A stretch of DNA of 64,000 bases from Agrobacterium tumefaciens (GTDB lineage Bacteria; Pseudomonadota; Alphaproteobacteria; Rhizobiales; Rhizobiaceae). Location: contig NZ_WJOK01000019.1 in the NCBI RefSeq assembly GCF_009649785.1, positions 1-64,000 of the forward strand, read 5' to 3'. Within the stretch, counting starts at the first letter, position 1. Every line of letters starts with the position of its first letter. Below the pieces are notes generated by a model. It saw only the letters and a list, made by a program, of their open reading frames with translations. It had not been told where the DNA came from and did no database searches. Of the stretch, positions 45,996-56,927 are shown piece by piece. Position numbers and translations under genes: made by a program.

Positions 45996-48900
45996 ATGGC
46001 CGCACGGCAACGCATCATCCCCGTCAGGCGCGAATATAACCGCTGGGTCGCCAACCAGACGCTGGAAGATTATGCGCTGCGCTTCACCGCCAAAAGCGCC
46101 CGGCAATTTTCGTCCAACCGCATCTCCCACACCGCCATCGGCGCTATTTCCTTTCTGGCACTGGAAGCCATCGGCGGCGCGATCACGCTGTCATACGGCA
46201 CCACCAACGCCTTTTACGCCATCATCGTCGCGGCCATTGCCATGCTTGCCGTCGGCCTGCCGATCAGCCGTTACGCCATCCGCCACGGCGTCGATATCGA
46301 CCTCCTGACACGCGGCGCGAGCTTCGGTTACATCGGCTCCACCATCACCTCGCTGATCTACGCCGCCTTCACCTTCATGCTCTTCGCCATCGAGGCGTCG
46401 ATCATGTCCGGCGCGCTGGAGCTGGCGCTCGGCATTCCCCTGTGGATCGGCTACATCATCTCCGCCGTCATGGTCATTCCGCTCGTCACCCACGGCGTGC
46501 GCCTCATCAGCCGTTTCCAGATCATCACCCAGCCCTTCTGGATCGTGCTGAACGTATTGCCCTTCATCTTCATCGCTTTGATGGACTGGGAAAAATACGA
46601 TCTGTGGCGGGCCTTTTCCGGCATTCATCACGCCTCCGGTCCGCCGGGCACCGTGGCCCATTTCAATCTGGTGGAATTCGGCGCGGCGTCTGCCGTCATC
46701 CTCGCGCTGATGTCGCAGATCGGCGAACAGGTGGATTTCCTGCGCTTCCTGCCCGCCGAGGGACAGAGCCGCCTGCGCCATCGCATCGCGGTCTTTCTGG
46801 CCGGTGCTGGCTGGGTCGTCGTCGGCGTGCCGAAGCTGCTGGCCGGTTCCTTCCTCGTGGTCTTGACCTTCAGTTCCGGCGTCTCGGTAGACCGCGCCGC
46901 CGATCCGGCCCAGATGTACCTGACCGCCTTCGGCTACATGATCCCCAACCATACGGCGGCCATGCTGCTGATGGTCGCCTTCGTGGTGGTCTCGCAGCTG
47001 AAAATCAACGTCATGAACGCCTATGCGGGCTCGCTCGCCTGGTCCAACTTCTTCTCCCGCCTCACCCACAGCCATCCCGGCCGCGTGGTCTGGCTGGTCT
47101 TCAACGTGGTGATCGCGCTGCTGTTGATGGAACTCGGCATCTATCGCCTGCTGGAAGAAACGCTCGGCATTTTTTCCATCGTCGCCATGGCCTGGCTCTG
47201 CACCATCTCGGCCGATCTGTTCATCAACAAGCCGCTCGGCCTTGCCCCACCGGGCATCGAGTTCAAGCGCGCCCATCTCTACGATATCAATCCCGTCGGC
47301 GTTGGCTCCATGGCGCTTTCGGCCACCATTGCGCTGATGGCGCATTTCGGCACCTTCGGCGCACTCGCTGCCTCGCTTGCGCCCTATCTCACCCTCATCG
47401 TCGCCTTCATCGCCTCGCCGCTGATCGCGTGGGGCACGAAGGGCAAATTCTATCTGGCCCGCAAGCCGCGCCAGAAATGGCGCGAGCTAAGCGCCATCAC
47501 CTGCTCCATCTGCGAACACCCGTTCGAGCCGGAAGACATGGCATGGTGTCCAGCCTATGCGGCGCCGATCTGTTCGCTCTGCTGCTCGCTGGACAGCCGC
47601 TGCCATGACATGTGCAAGCCGAAGGCCAAGCTCAACTATCAGGTCGCGACGGTCGCAAAATCTTTCCTGCCCCACCAACTGGTGGCAAAACTCGCCACAC
47701 GGCTCGGACGTTATGGCATGGCGGCGGCCATCGCCGTCACCGCCATTGGCGGCATATTGGCGCTCATCGCCCATCAGGTCGGCACCGCCTCGCCGGCAAC
47801 GGCTGACGTGGTCAACCGCACCATCCTCATCGTGTTTTTCGTCTTTGCCGTCATTGCCGGCATCGTCTGCTGGTTTCTGGTTCTTGCCCATGACAGCCGG
47901 GTGGTTGCGGAAGAGGAATCCTCACGCCAGAACACGCTGCTGTTGAAGGAAATCGCCGCACACAAGAAGACTGACGCCGCCCTTCAGGACGCCAAGGAAA
48001 CGGCTGAGGCCGCCAACCGCGCCAAGAGCCGCTACGTGGTCGGCCTCAGCCACGAATTGCGCACGCCGCTCAACGCTGTTTTGGGCTACGCCCAGATCCT
48101 CGAACGCGATGAGACCATTCCCGCGCCGCGGCAATCGGCCATCAAGGTCATTCGCCGTTCCGCCGACCATCTCTCCGGCCTGATCGACGGGCTTCTGGAT
48201 ATTTCCAAGATCGAGGCTGGCCGCCTGCAGGTCTATTCCAACGAGATCAATATTCAGGATTTCCTCGACCAGATCGTCGATATGTTCCGCCCGCAGGCGC
48301 AGGCCAAGGGTCTGGAATTCCGGCATGAACGCGCCCATTCCCTGCCGCAATATGTCCGCACGGATGAAAAGCGTCTGCGCCAGATCCTCGTCAACCTGCT
48401 CTCCAACGCCATCAAGTTCACCGACGAGGGCAGCGTCACCTTCGATGTCGCCTATCGCAGCCAGGTGGCAAGCTTCACGGTGTCGGATACCGGGCGCGGC
48501 ATTGCCGAAAAAGACCTCGCCCGCATCTACGAGCCTTTCCAGCGCGGCGAGGCCGAAAGCGTGCGCCCCATGCCGGGCCTTGGCCTCGGCCTCACCATCA
48601 CGAGGCTTCTGACCAACACGCTGGGCGGCGAGATTTCCGTCTCCAGCGAAAAGGACAACGGCTCCACCTTCCGCGTCCGTCTCATGCTGTCGGCCGTGCA
48701 CCGGCCAAGTACCGCACCTGCGCCGGAAAAAACCATTCGCTCCTATTCCGGCCCACGCCGCACCATCGTGGTGGTTGATGATAACGAGGATCACCGCGAG
48801 CTGATGCGGCAGGTGCTTTCGCCGCTCGATTTCGTGGTGCTGACCGCCCAGAGCGGACCGGAATGCCTGACACTCATCGAAGGCGTGCAGCCCGACCTCT

Positions 48901-49391
48901 TTCTCATCGATATCTCCATGCCCGGAATGTCCGGCTGGCAGCTTGTGACAAAGTTGCGTGAAGCAGGGCAGACGGCTCCGCTCATCATGCTCTCGGCCAA
49001 TATCGGTGACGGCACCGTAGCGGGTGCTGGAGAAGACAATCACAACGACGCCATCGCCAAGCCGGTCGATATCCGCCACCTGTGCGACAGGCTTGCGGTG
49101 CATCTCGGCCTGAAATGGATTTACGATACCGACCTTCCCCCGGCACCCATCCCCCAGCCGCCGGCGCAGATCGTTCATCCCGGCGCAATTCATATCAAGG
49201 ATTTGCAGAGGCTCGGCGAAATAGGCTACATACGCGGCATAGAGGCAAAACTCGCAGATCTCGCCCGCAACACCAACAACCTGCCCTTCACGCAAGAGCT
49301 TGGCACCTATGTGCAGGCCTTCGATCTGGCCGGTTACGCCCATTTTCTAAAGCGGTTTGAAGAGAGCGACAGGGGAGACGGCAAGGCATGA
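45996..49391 (+). CDS. NCS1-transporter / hybrid histidine kinase fusion
   Basis: An 1131-residue fusion. Residues about 15-480 resemble a cytosine/purine NCS1 permease: RREYNRWVANQTLEDYALRFT, then some 12 hydrophobic segments with GAISFLALEAIGG and LLTRGASFGYIGST. A cysteine cluster follows (C503, C506, C518, C526, C529, C530, C536, C540), zinc-ribbon-like. Two more helices lie near 570-635, then HisKA (GLSHELRTPLNAV, phospho-His 686), HATPase (NLLSNAIKF, VSDTGRGIA, GLGLGLTITRLL), and a receiver domain with Asp972 (LIDISMPGMSG). The C-terminal 70 residues are helical. It is probably a membrane sensor whose input is a permease-like module. The next gene's start overlaps its stop, so they form a two-component unit. 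Confidence 0.9.
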   Translation: MAARQRIIPVRREYNRWVANQTLEDYALRFTAKSARQFSSNRISHTAIGAISFLALEAIGGAITLSYGTTNAFYAIIVAAIAMLAVGLPISRYAIRHGVDIDLLTRGASFGYIGSTITSLIYAAFTFMLFAIEASIMSGALELALGIPLWIGYIISAVMVIPLVTHGVRLISRFQIITQPFWIVLNVLPFIFIALMDWEKYDLWRAFSGIHHASGPPGTVAHFNLVEFGAASAVILALMSQIGEQVDFLRFLPAEGQSRLRHRIAVFLAGAGWVVVGVPKLLAGSFLVVLTFSSGVSVDRAADPAQMYLTAFGYMIPNHTAAMLLMVAFVVVSQLKINVMNAYAGSLAWSNFFSRLTHSHPGRVVWLVFNVVIALLLMELGIYRLLEETLGIFSIVAMAWLCTISADLFINKPLGLAPPGIEFKRAHLYDINPVGVGSMALSATIALMAHFGTFGALAASLAPYLTLIVAFIASPLIAWGTKGKFYLARKPRQKWRELSAITCSICEHPFEPEDMAWCPAYAAPICSLCCSLDSRCHDMCKPKAKLNYQVATVAKSFLPHQLVAKLATRLGRYGMAAAIAVTAIGGILALIAHQVGTASPATADVVNRTILIVFFVFAVIAGIVCWFLVLAHDSRVVAEEESSRQNTLLLKEIAAHKKTDAALQDAKETAEAANRAKSRYVVGLSHELRTPLNAVLGYAQILERDETIPAPRQSAIKVIRRSADHLSGLIDGLLDISKIEAGRLQVYSNEINIQDFLDQIVDMFRPQAQAKGLEFRHERAHSLPQYVRTDEKRLRQILVNLLSNAIKFTDEGSVTFDVAYRSQVASFTVSDTGRGIAEKDLARIYEPFQRGEAESVRPMPGLGLGLTITRLLTNTLGGEISVSSEKDNGSTFRVRLMLSAVHRPSTAPAPEKTIRSYSGPRRTIVVVDDNEDHRELMRQVLSPLDFVVLTAQSGPECLTLIEGVQPDLFLIDISMPGMSGWQLVTKLREAGQTAPLIMLSANIGDGTVAGAGEDNHNDAIAKPVDIRHLCDRLAVHLGLKWIYDTDLPPAPIPQPPAQIVHPGAIHIKDLQRLGEIGYIRGIEAKLADLARNTNNLPFTQELGTYVQAFDLAGYAHFLKRFEESDRGDGKA

Positions 49392-50317
49392 GCGGGCAAG
49401 GCGCAGCACTGCCGAGAGACATTGTATTGCTGGTGGATGACAGCCCGGAAGCGCTGGGGTTCCTCACCGATGCGCTGGAACAGTCAGGCTTTTCGGCGCT
49501 GATCGCCACATCCGGTCAGGCCGCGCTCAACATTGCCGAACGCATCACGCCCGATATCATCCTGCTCGATGCGGTCATGCCGGCCATGGACGGTTTCGAA
49601 ACCTGCCGCCGCCTGAAGGCCAACGCCGCCGTGGCCCAGGTGCCTGTCATCTTCATGACCGGGCTGACGGAAACCGAACATGTGGTGCGGGCGCTCGAAT
49701 CCGGCGGTGTCGACTATCTGACCAAGCCGATCAACATCGATGAGCTGCGCGCCCGTATCCGTGTGCATCTCTCCAATGCCCGCTCGGCGCAGAGCGCCCG
49801 CGTGGCGCTTGATGCCGCCGGACGCCACCTGCTTGCCGTGCGCGCCAACGGCGCGATCCACTGGTCCACACCACAGGCAACCCGGCTGGTCAACGCCGCC
49901 ACCGGCCGTGATGATGGGCTGGAGATTGTCGTTGCACATATTTCCGGCTGGCTGGCCGACAGGACAACGGTGGATTCCGCCCGCGATGCACCGCTGACGA
50001 TCACCGAGGCCGGGCGGCCCGCTTTGCAGCTCTCCTTCCTCGGCGCAATGGGACCGGACGAATATCTCTTCCGTCTGACAGCCGCCAACGAGAAATCCGA
50101 CGACCACCTGCTGAAGGACCACTTTGCCCTGACAACGCGCGAATCGGAAGTTCTGCTGTGGATTGCCAAAGGCAAATCCAACCGCGATATCGGCGATATT
50201 CTCGGCCTTTCCGCCAGAACCGTAAACAAACATCTGGAACAGATTTACGTCAAACTCGGTGTCGAAAACCGCGCCTCCGCCGCCGTCAAGGCCGCGCATA
50301 TTTTGCATCAGGGGTGA
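49388..50317 (+). CDS. response regulator with LuxR-type DNA-binding domain
   Basis: A 309-residue regulator: N-terminal receiver (LLVDDSPEALGFL, phospho-acceptor Asp in IILLDAVMPAMDG, KPI near the end of the domain), a middle segment of about 110 residues without known motifs (GRHLLAVRANGAIHWSTPQATRL), and a C-terminal LuxR/GerE helix-turn-helix (LTTRESEVLLWIAKGKSNRDIGDILGLSARTVNKHL). The ATG overlaps the sensor stop (ATGA), which makes it the cognate partner. Targets are unknown; the genes around it handle nitrogen. Confidence 0.92.
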   Translation: MSGQGAALPRDIVLLVDDSPEALGFLTDALEQSGFSALIATSGQAALNIAERITPDIILLDAVMPAMDGFETCRRLKANAAVAQVPVIFMTGLTETEHVVRALESGGVDYLTKPINIDELRARIRVHLSNARSAQSARVALDAAGRHLLAVRANGAIHWSTPQATRLVNAATGRDDGLEIVVAHISGWLADRTTVDSARDAPLTITEAGRPALQLSFLGAMGPDEYLFRLTAANEKSDDHLLKDHFALTTRESEVLLWIAKGKSNRDIGDILGLSARTVNKHLEQIYVKLGVENRASAAVKAAHILHQG

Positions 50318-50513
50318 CGGCTGCAACTAATGTGATACGGTTGGAAAAACATATATTTTCCGCTTAAGCGTAGAGCATCGACTTATTCGCCGAGCGAGTG
50401 CAGCATATTTCTTCTCCGCTCGAGGAAAAGAAACAAGCGGCAACGCCGCAATCCAAGTCCCTCCAAAAAACATCACCTTCCATCCAACCCAAACCCCGCG
50501 CAGGGAGGTTCCC

Positions 50514-51050
50514 ATGCACCATTTCATTATTCTTTCCGGCTGCTCCGGCGGCGGCAAATCAACCCTGCTTGCCGAGCTTGCTCACCGTGGTTTCGCGACC
50601 GTCGAGGAACCGGGGCGGCGCATCGTGATTGAGGAAACGAGAAATAACGGCACCGCCCTCCCCTGGATCGACCTGGAAGCCTTTGCCCGCCGGGCGATCG
50701 CCATGGCGCTGGAGGACCGGCAAAAGGCGCCAGCGGAAGACTTCGTCTTCTTCGACCGCGGCCTGATCGACGCCGCCTCAGCACTTCACCATATAAGCGG
50801 CGATGGCTTCATCGAAACGCTGCGGCACGCGCACCGCTATAACCCGCTGGTTTTCCTCACCCCGCCCTGGCCGGAGATCTACCGAGGCGACAGCGAGCGC
50901 AAGCATGGTTTCGAGGTGGCAGTGGAGGAATATCAACGCCTGCTGCACGACTATGCCCGTCTGGGTTATGAGACGATTGTGCTGCCGAAAGCCCCCGTCA
51001 CGGAACGTGCCGATATTGTGCTGGAGAGGCTGGCGGCTGAAGCTGGCTGA
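50514..51050 (+). CDS. small P-loop ATPase/kinase (AAA_28-type)
   Basis: A 178-residue P-loop NTPase with Walker A GCSGGGKSTLLAEL (about 9-22) right at the N-terminus. It continues with VEEPGRRIVIEE, FVFFDRGLIDAASAL (Asp-Arg-Gly, as in nucleoside-kinase-like NTPases) and LVFLTPPWPEIYRGDSERKHGF. That arrangement is typical of AAA_28-type putative kinases. The substrate is unknown. GGGAGG precedes the ATG. It is monocistronic between the response regulator and livK. Confidence 0.8.
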   Translation: MHHFIILSGCSGGGKSTLLAELAHRGFATVEEPGRRIVIEETRNNGTALPWIDLEAFARRAIAMALEDRQKAPAEDFVFFDRGLIDAASALHHISGDGFIETLRHAHRYNPLVFLTPPWPEIYRGDSERKHGFEVAVEEYQRLLHDYARLGYETIVLPKAPVTERADIVLERLAAEAG

Positions 51051-51210
51051 AGGCGCGATCATAGCCGAGTTGTCTCGAGCCTTTCCCACCACCCTCATTT
51101 CGTCTTTGAGACGGAATCCGTCTGACGCACGGCTCGTAAACTGTTTTAGCCCAAGGACTTGGGCTGGCTGGGTGCTGACGCCGGAAATGCCCCGCACCAG
51201 AAAGCAGAAA

Positions 51211-51230
51211 GCCCGGTCTTGCGACCGGGC
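51211..51230 (-). terminator. probable terminator of livK
   Basis: On the minus strand GCCCGGTC / GACCGGGC with a 4-base loop followed by TTTCTGC, about 24 bases after the livK stop. The T run is short. Confidence 0.65.
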
Positions 51231-51254
51231 CTCCATATTGCAGTCCAGTAGGAC

Positions 51255-52373
51255 TTACGTCCCCTGCTGGATGTAGGTGAACTTGCCGTCCGGGCCCTTC
51301 TTCCACTCGTACATGACGTAACCGGGAAGCTTCGGGTCGCCCTTCTCGTCGAAGGAGATATCGCCGAGTGCGGTCGGGAAGGTGCCCTTCTTCAGAGCTT
51401 CGGCAACCTTTTCCGGCTCAACGGAACCGGCAGCCTTGGCAGCACCGGCAATCGCCTGCAGGGCGGCGTAGGAGTAGAGCGTGTAGGCTTCCGGGTTGAA
51501 GCCGGCGGCCTTGAACTTCTCTACCAGTTCCTTGTTTTCAGGACGCAGCGTCGGATCGGGACCGAAGGTGTTCAGCGTGCCTTCGACGGCGTCGCCGGCG
51601 ATGGAGGCAAGTTCGTTCGAGACGATACCGTCGCCCGAGATGAGCTTCGCCTTCAGACCCTGGTCAGCCGACTGGCGGATGATCAGACCGGCTTCGGTGT
51701 GCAGGCCACCCCAGTAGATAACGGAAACGCCGGCTTCCTTCATCTTGGAGATCAGTGCGGAGAAGTCCTTGTCGCCGACATTGACGCCTTCATACATGGC
51801 TTCCGTCAGGCCGGCCGCATTGGCTGCCTTCTTGGTTTCGTCGGCAAGGCCCTGACCATAGGGGGTCTTGTCGTGAATGATGGCGATCTTGGCGTCCTTG
51901 TAGTGGTCGGCCAGATATTTGCCGGCAATGCCACCCTGCTGGTCGTCACGACCGCAGGTGCGGAAGGTGTTCCACAGGCCACGCTCGGTGAAAACGGGGT
52001 TGGTCGCAGCAGGCGTTACTTCGAGAATGCCGTTTTCGGCATAAACTTCGGAAGCCGGAATGGAGACGCCGGAGTTGAAGTGACCGACGACGAACTTCAC
52101 GCCATCAGCAACGAATTTGTTGGCAACCGAGATACCCTGCTTCGGGTCGGAAACGTCATCGCCGAGAACGATCTTGATCTGCTCGCCGTTGATGCCGCCT
52201 GCAGCATTGATATCCTTCGCAGCCTGTTCAGCACCCTTCTGAAGCTGAGCGCCAAATGCGGCGTTCGGGCCTGTCAGCGGGCCGCCGACAGCGATCACGA
52301 TATCGGCCCAGGCCGAACCGCTGAAGGCGACCATGGCGGTCAGCGCAACGGCGGAAAGAAGAGACTTCTTCAT
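51255..52373 (-). CDS. livK: branched-chain amino-acid ABC substrate-binding protein LivK
   Basis: A 372-residue periplasmic binding protein. ATG at 52373 after GGGAG opens a signal peptide ([23 protein letters not shown]); the longer frame to 52619 is rejected. [62 protein letters not shown] and [14 protein letters not shown] are typical of LivK/BraC. It is the last gene after a small membrane protein and livHMGF, which suggests the full leucine/isoleucine/valine importer. Confidence 0.95.
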   Translation of the reverse strand: MKKSLLSAVALTAMVAFSGSAWADIVIAVGGPLTGPNAAFGAQLQKGAEQAAKDINAAGGINGEQIKIVLGDDVSDPKQGISVANKFVADGVKFVVGHFNSGVSIPASEVYAENGILEVTPAATNPVFTERGLWNTFRTCGRDDQQGGIAGKYLADHYKDAKIAIIHDKTPYGQGLADETKKAANAAGLTEAMYEGVNVGDKDFSALISKMKEAGVSVIYWGGLHTEAGLIIRQSADQGLKAKLISGDGIVSNELASIAGDAVEGTLNTFGPDPTLRPENKELVEKFKAAGFNPEAYTLYSYAALQAIAGAAKAAGSVEPEKVAEALKKGTFPTALGDISFDEKGDPKLPGYVMYEWKKGPDGKFTYIQQGT

Positions 52374-52491
52374 TACTATACTCCCAGTTCCTTTGGATGG
52401 GTTGACTACCAGGACCTGTTCAGTACCCACCTTAACCGAACAGGAAACGTTCCACTCACGCGAGTATCGTGCAGCCGGAGGAATCCGGCTG

Positions 52492-52845
52492 TCAATCTTT
52501 CTTTTTATATGAAAATGCCGACGTCCGATCGTAGAGCCAATAGTAGTTATTGACCATCTGGCTCGTCCTGCGCATGCGGAAACCGATGCTGGAAAAAGCC
52601 AGAAGAAGAACGACGTCAAACACGTAGTAGAAGCCGTTGATGAACGGCCCGTTGAAAAGCGCGAAATGCAGAAACCGCATCACGAGCCCCAAAGCCAGCG
52701 TATAGATCACCACACGCGGGAAATCGCCCCAGCCATCGGCGACGGATCTGCCCGTGCGCCACGCCGTCCAGAAACCAAGAAGAACAACCAGTGCGCGCAG
52801 AATATAACGCACGCCGCTATCGGTCTCGAATAAAAGGCCCTGCAT
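52492..52845 (-). CDS. small membrane protein in the liv operon (DUF6867-type)
   Basis: A 117-residue protein with three predicted helices ([58 protein letters not shown]) and a C-terminal [16 protein letters not shown]. Genes of this size and shape are common beside livF in rhizobia; I recall them as DUF6867. The function is unknown; an accessory of the importer is possible. Confidence 0.8.
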   Translation of the reverse strand: MQGLLFETDSGVRYILRALVVLLGFWTAWRTGRSVADGWGDFPRVVIYTLALGLVMRFLHFALFNGPFINGFYYVFDVVLLLAFSSIGFRMRRTSQMVNNYYWLYDRTSAFSYKKKD

Positions 52846-53016
52846 CTTCTTTCCCCATCAGCGCCGGGATGCAAATGTCCGGCCCTGCCTTGTTTGTCGT
52901 CCCGCCGTTTTTCCGGCAGGCATTTTATTGTTTGCCACCGGCCATTTCCCCTTCGAAAACGGCCGGGCGCGGTTCGTTATCTTGCGCCGCAAAATTTCCG
53001 GCGCAAGTAAAATCTT

Positions 53017-53745
53017 TCAGTGCCGGCCGCCTTCGAGATAGGCCGCGCGTACCTGCGGATCAGCCAGCAATTCCCTGCCCGAACCGCTCATCGTCACCTT
53101 GCCGTTGACCATCACATAGGCGCGGTCGGAAAGCTTCAGTGCCGCAAAGGCGTTCTGCTCCACGAGGAAGACGGTCAGGCCCTCTTCCTGGTTGAGCTTC
53201 TTGATGGCCTCGAAGATGCCCTTGACGATCAGCGGGGCAAGGCCCAGCGACGGTTCGTCCAGAAGCAGCAGTTTCGGCCGTGCCATCAGCGCGCGGCCGA
53301 TGGAGAGCATCTGCTGCTCGCCGCCGGAAAGCGTACCGCCACGCTGGCTCTGACGTTCTTTCAGCCGCGGGAACATGACGAAAATCTTCTCGACGTCCTC
53401 TTTGAAATATTTGAGGTTGTCGAGATTGGCGCCCATCTGCAGGTTTTCCAGCACCGTCATGCGCGGGAAAATCCGGCGGCCCTCGGGTGACTGGGCAATA
53501 CGCTTGCGGGCGATGAGGTGCGTCGGCAGGCGGGTAATGTCTTCGCCGTCGAACGTCACCTGGCCAGTGCGCGCCTGCGGGCTGCCGCAGATGGTCATCA
53601 TCAGTGTCGATTTGCCGGCGCCGTTGGCGCCGATAAGGCTGACGATCTCGCCCTTGTTGACCTCGACATCGACACCGGCCAATGCCCGGATGTTACCGTA
53701 ATAGGTTTCGACACCCTGTACTTTGAGAAGCGGTTCACCGGACAT
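53017..53745 (-). CDS. livF: branched-chain amino-acid ABC ATPase LivF
   Basis: A 242-residue ATPase. Walker A GANGAGKSTLMMTICG, signature GTLSGGEQQMLSIGRAL, Walker B LLLLDEPSLGLAP and VEQNAFAAL are complete; YYGNIRALAGVDVEVNKGEIVSLI is the LivF opening. Its first base is the last base of the livG stop, so the two are coupled. Confidence 0.95.
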   Translation of the reverse strand: MSGEPLLKVQGVETYYGNIRALAGVDVEVNKGEIVSLIGANGAGKSTLMMTICGSPQARTGQVTFDGEDITRLPTHLIARKRIAQSPEGRRIFPRMTVLENLQMGANLDNLKYFKEDVEKIFVMFPRLKERQSQRGGTLSGGEQQMLSIGRALMARPKLLLLDEPSLGLAPLIVKGIFEAIKKLNQEEGLTVFLVEQNAFAALKLSDRAYVMVNGKVTMSGSGRELLADPQVRAAYLEGGRH

Positions 53746-54626
53746 CAGGCCACTCCTCCGTCGAGTTCTTCCGCAATCACGTCTTCCACTTCATCATCCT
53801 CGACACCCAGATAGGCGGCGATGACCTTCGGGTCGTTCTTCACATGGTCCGGCGAACCGTCGGAAATCTTCTGGCCGTATTCGAGAACCACGACGTGATC
53901 GGAAATCTGCATAACCACCGACATGTCGTGCTCGATCAGAAGCAGCGACGTGCCTTCGTCGCGGATACCGCGCAGCAGCGCATTGAGCGCCAGCGATTCC
54001 TTCGGGTTGAGACCGGCCGCCGGTTCATCGAGGCAGAGAAGTTCCGGCCCCGTGCACATGGCGCGGGCAATTTCCAGACGGCGCTGCGCGCCATAGGGCA
54101 GATCGCCGGCCGGGTCGTCGGCGCGGTCGGTCAGATCGGCCTTGTCCAGCCAGTATTTGGCCTTATCGATCGAACTGTTGACCGCCTTCTTGTAGGCGGG
54201 CAGGCCGAGAAGACCGAGAATGGTGTAGCCCGATGCCTTCATAAGCGCATTGTGCTGCGCCACCAGCAGGTTTTCCAGAACCGTCAGACCCGAAAACAGG
54301 CGGATGTTCTGGAAGGTACGCGCCACCTTCGCCTTCTTGGTGATCTCGAAATCCGGCAGGCGCTCCAGAAGATGCGCCTCGCCGTTTTGCTGACGCATGG
54401 TGATCATGCCCATCGTCGGCTTGTAGAAGCCGGTGATGCAGTTGAAAACCGTGGTCTTTCCAGCACCGTTCGGGCCGATCAGCGCCGTGATCTCGCCACG
54501 CTTCGCCTCAAAGGAGAAGTCATTGATGGCCATCAGGCCGCCAAACCGCATCGAGAGATGTTCGACCTTGAGGATCGTGTCGCCAGTTAGATTGGGTGTC
54601 ATGTTTGTCGTTCCGGAAGCCATCAA
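53745..54626 (-). CDS. livG: branched-chain amino-acid ABC ATPase LivG
   Basis: A 293-residue ATPase with Walker A GPNGAGKTTVFNCITG, signature DLPYGAQRRLEIARAM, Walker B LLCLDEPAAGLNPKE and the EHDMSVVM switch. A C-terminal acidic tail (GVEDDEVEDVIAEELDGGVA) is longer than usual. ATG at 54626 overlaps livM by four bases. Acts with LivF. Confidence 0.95.
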   Translation of the reverse strand: MMASGTTNMTPNLTGDTILKVEHLSMRFGGLMAINDFSFEAKRGEITALIGPNGAGKTTVFNCITGFYKPTMGMITMRQQNGEAHLLERLPDFEITKKAKVARTFQNIRLFSGLTVLENLLVAQHNALMKASGYTILGLLGLPAYKKAVNSSIDKAKYWLDKADLTDRADDPAGDLPYGAQRRLEIARAMCTGPELLCLDEPAAGLNPKESLALNALLRGIRDEGTSLLLIEHDMSVVMQISDHVVVLEYGQKISDGSPDHVKNDPKVIAAYLGVEDDEVEDVIAEELDGGVA

Positions 54627-56020
54627 CCGTGACCTTCCTTGGTAAAGCTGCCCGAGACGGCCTTGCGTTCCCTGAGGAAGGCCGTCGGTTCTCGTGAGCC
54701 GACAAAGCCGCGCGGCTTGAACAGCATGACGATGACCATGGCGAGACCGAACAGCAGCATGCGGTAGAGTTCCGGCGTGAAATCAGGCCCGAAGACATGC
54801 TTCAGGAATTCCATTTCGCGCAGCAGCTCCGTGCCGCCGACCATGACGAGCGCGGCAATGGCGATGCCCGTGAGCGAACCCATGCCGCCGAGAACGACAA
54901 TGGCAAGGATGACGGCCGATTCCAGGAAGACGAAGCTTTCCGGCGATACGAAACCCTGACGGGCGGCGAAGAACGAACCGGCGAAACCGCCAAACATCGC
55001 GCCTGTCGCAAAAGCGGTAAGCTTGGTGATGACAGTATCGATGCCGAGCGAGCGGCAGGCGATTTCGTCTTCACGCAGAGCTTCCCACGCCCGGCCGATC
55101 GGCATGCGGCGCAGCTTGATGGTGACGTAAGCCGTCAGCATGCACAGAAGCAGGATCACGTAGAACAGGAAGATCTTGTAATAGGCCGACGACATCGTCA
55201 GGCCGAAGGCCTTGGCGAAATTGTTCGGCGCGCCGACATCGAAGGACCAGATGCCGAAGATAGACGCCTTGGCGATGCCGGAAATGCCGAAGGTGCCCTT
55301 GGTCACATCCGTCCAGTTCAACAGCACGAGACGGATGATTTCACCGAAGGCGAGCGTGACGATGGCAAGATAGTCGCCACGAAGTCTGAGCACCGGGAAG
55401 CCGAGAATGATGCCCCAGAAGCCCGCGAGAATGCCGGCCACCGGCAGAAGCACCCAGAAGGACAGGCCGAGATGGCTTGACAGCAGCGCGTAGGAATAGG
55501 CGCCCACCGCATAGAAGGCCACATAACCGAGATCGAGCAGGCCCGCGAGGCCAACGACGATGTTGAGGCCCCACGCCAGCATCACATAGATCAGGATCTG
55601 GATGCCGAAATTGTCGACGAATTTCAGCGAACCCTGAAAACCGAACAGCTGCACGGCGACGACGGGATAAAGCAGCAGCAGGACAAGCGCGAGCTTCAGG
55701 AAGTGCTTGTGGAAAAAGCCTTTTTCCTCGGAGATTTCCAGAATGCCGCTTTTGGCCTTGGCAAGCTTGCGGCGATCCATCGACGGCCGGATGAAGCCGA
55801 CCATCAGGAAACGGCCGATGGCGGCGACGCCGACGAAGATCGACAGAAGACCCCAGCGGGTGCCCCAGATAAGCTGGTTGTTGATATCCTGATAGGTGAC
55901 GATACCGACGTAAAGAATGAACATGCCGAGCGAGACGATGCCCGCAAAGATGCCTTCCTTCACCGCCGTTGCCATCAGGCTCGGGCTGGAAGTGTCGTTT
56001 TCGGAAGCGATATTGGTCAT
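54623..56020 (-). CDS. livM: branched-chain amino-acid ABC permease LivM
   Basis: A 465-residue permease. An N-terminal extension of about 130 residues with two or three helices precedes the LivM core (LNIVVGLAGLLDLGYVAFYAVGAYSYALL, VLRLRGDYLAIVTLAFGEIIRLVL, AWEALREDEIACRSLGID). The extension is common in alphaproteobacteria. It starts 4 bases after the livH stop. Pairs with LivH to form the pore. Confidence 0.94.
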   Translation of the reverse strand: MTNIASENDTSSPSLMATAVKEGIFAGIVSLGMFILYVGIVTYQDINNQLIWGTRWGLLSIFVGVAAIGRFLMVGFIRPSMDRRKLAKAKSGILEISEEKGFFHKHFLKLALVLLLLYPVVAVQLFGFQGSLKFVDNFGIQILIYVMLAWGLNIVVGLAGLLDLGYVAFYAVGAYSYALLSSHLGLSFWVLLPVAGILAGFWGIILGFPVLRLRGDYLAIVTLAFGEIIRLVLLNWTDVTKGTFGISGIAKASIFGIWSFDVGAPNNFAKAFGLTMSSAYYKIFLFYVILLLCMLTAYVTIKLRRMPIGRAWEALREDEIACRSLGIDTVITKLTAFATGAMFGGFAGSFFAARQGFVSPESFVFLESAVILAIVVLGGMGSLTGIAIAALVMVGGTELLREMEFLKHVFGPDFTPELYRMLLFGLAMVIVMLFKPRGFVGSREPTAFLRERKAVSGSFTKEGHG

Positions 56021-56024
56021 GGGA

Positions 56025-56927
<903 letters not shown>

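Noticed and set aside
52981..53007. An 8-base perfect hairpin (CTTGCGCC / GGCGCAAG) after livF
   Set aside because: No T run on the minus strand, so I do not call it a terminator; it may affect mRNA stability.
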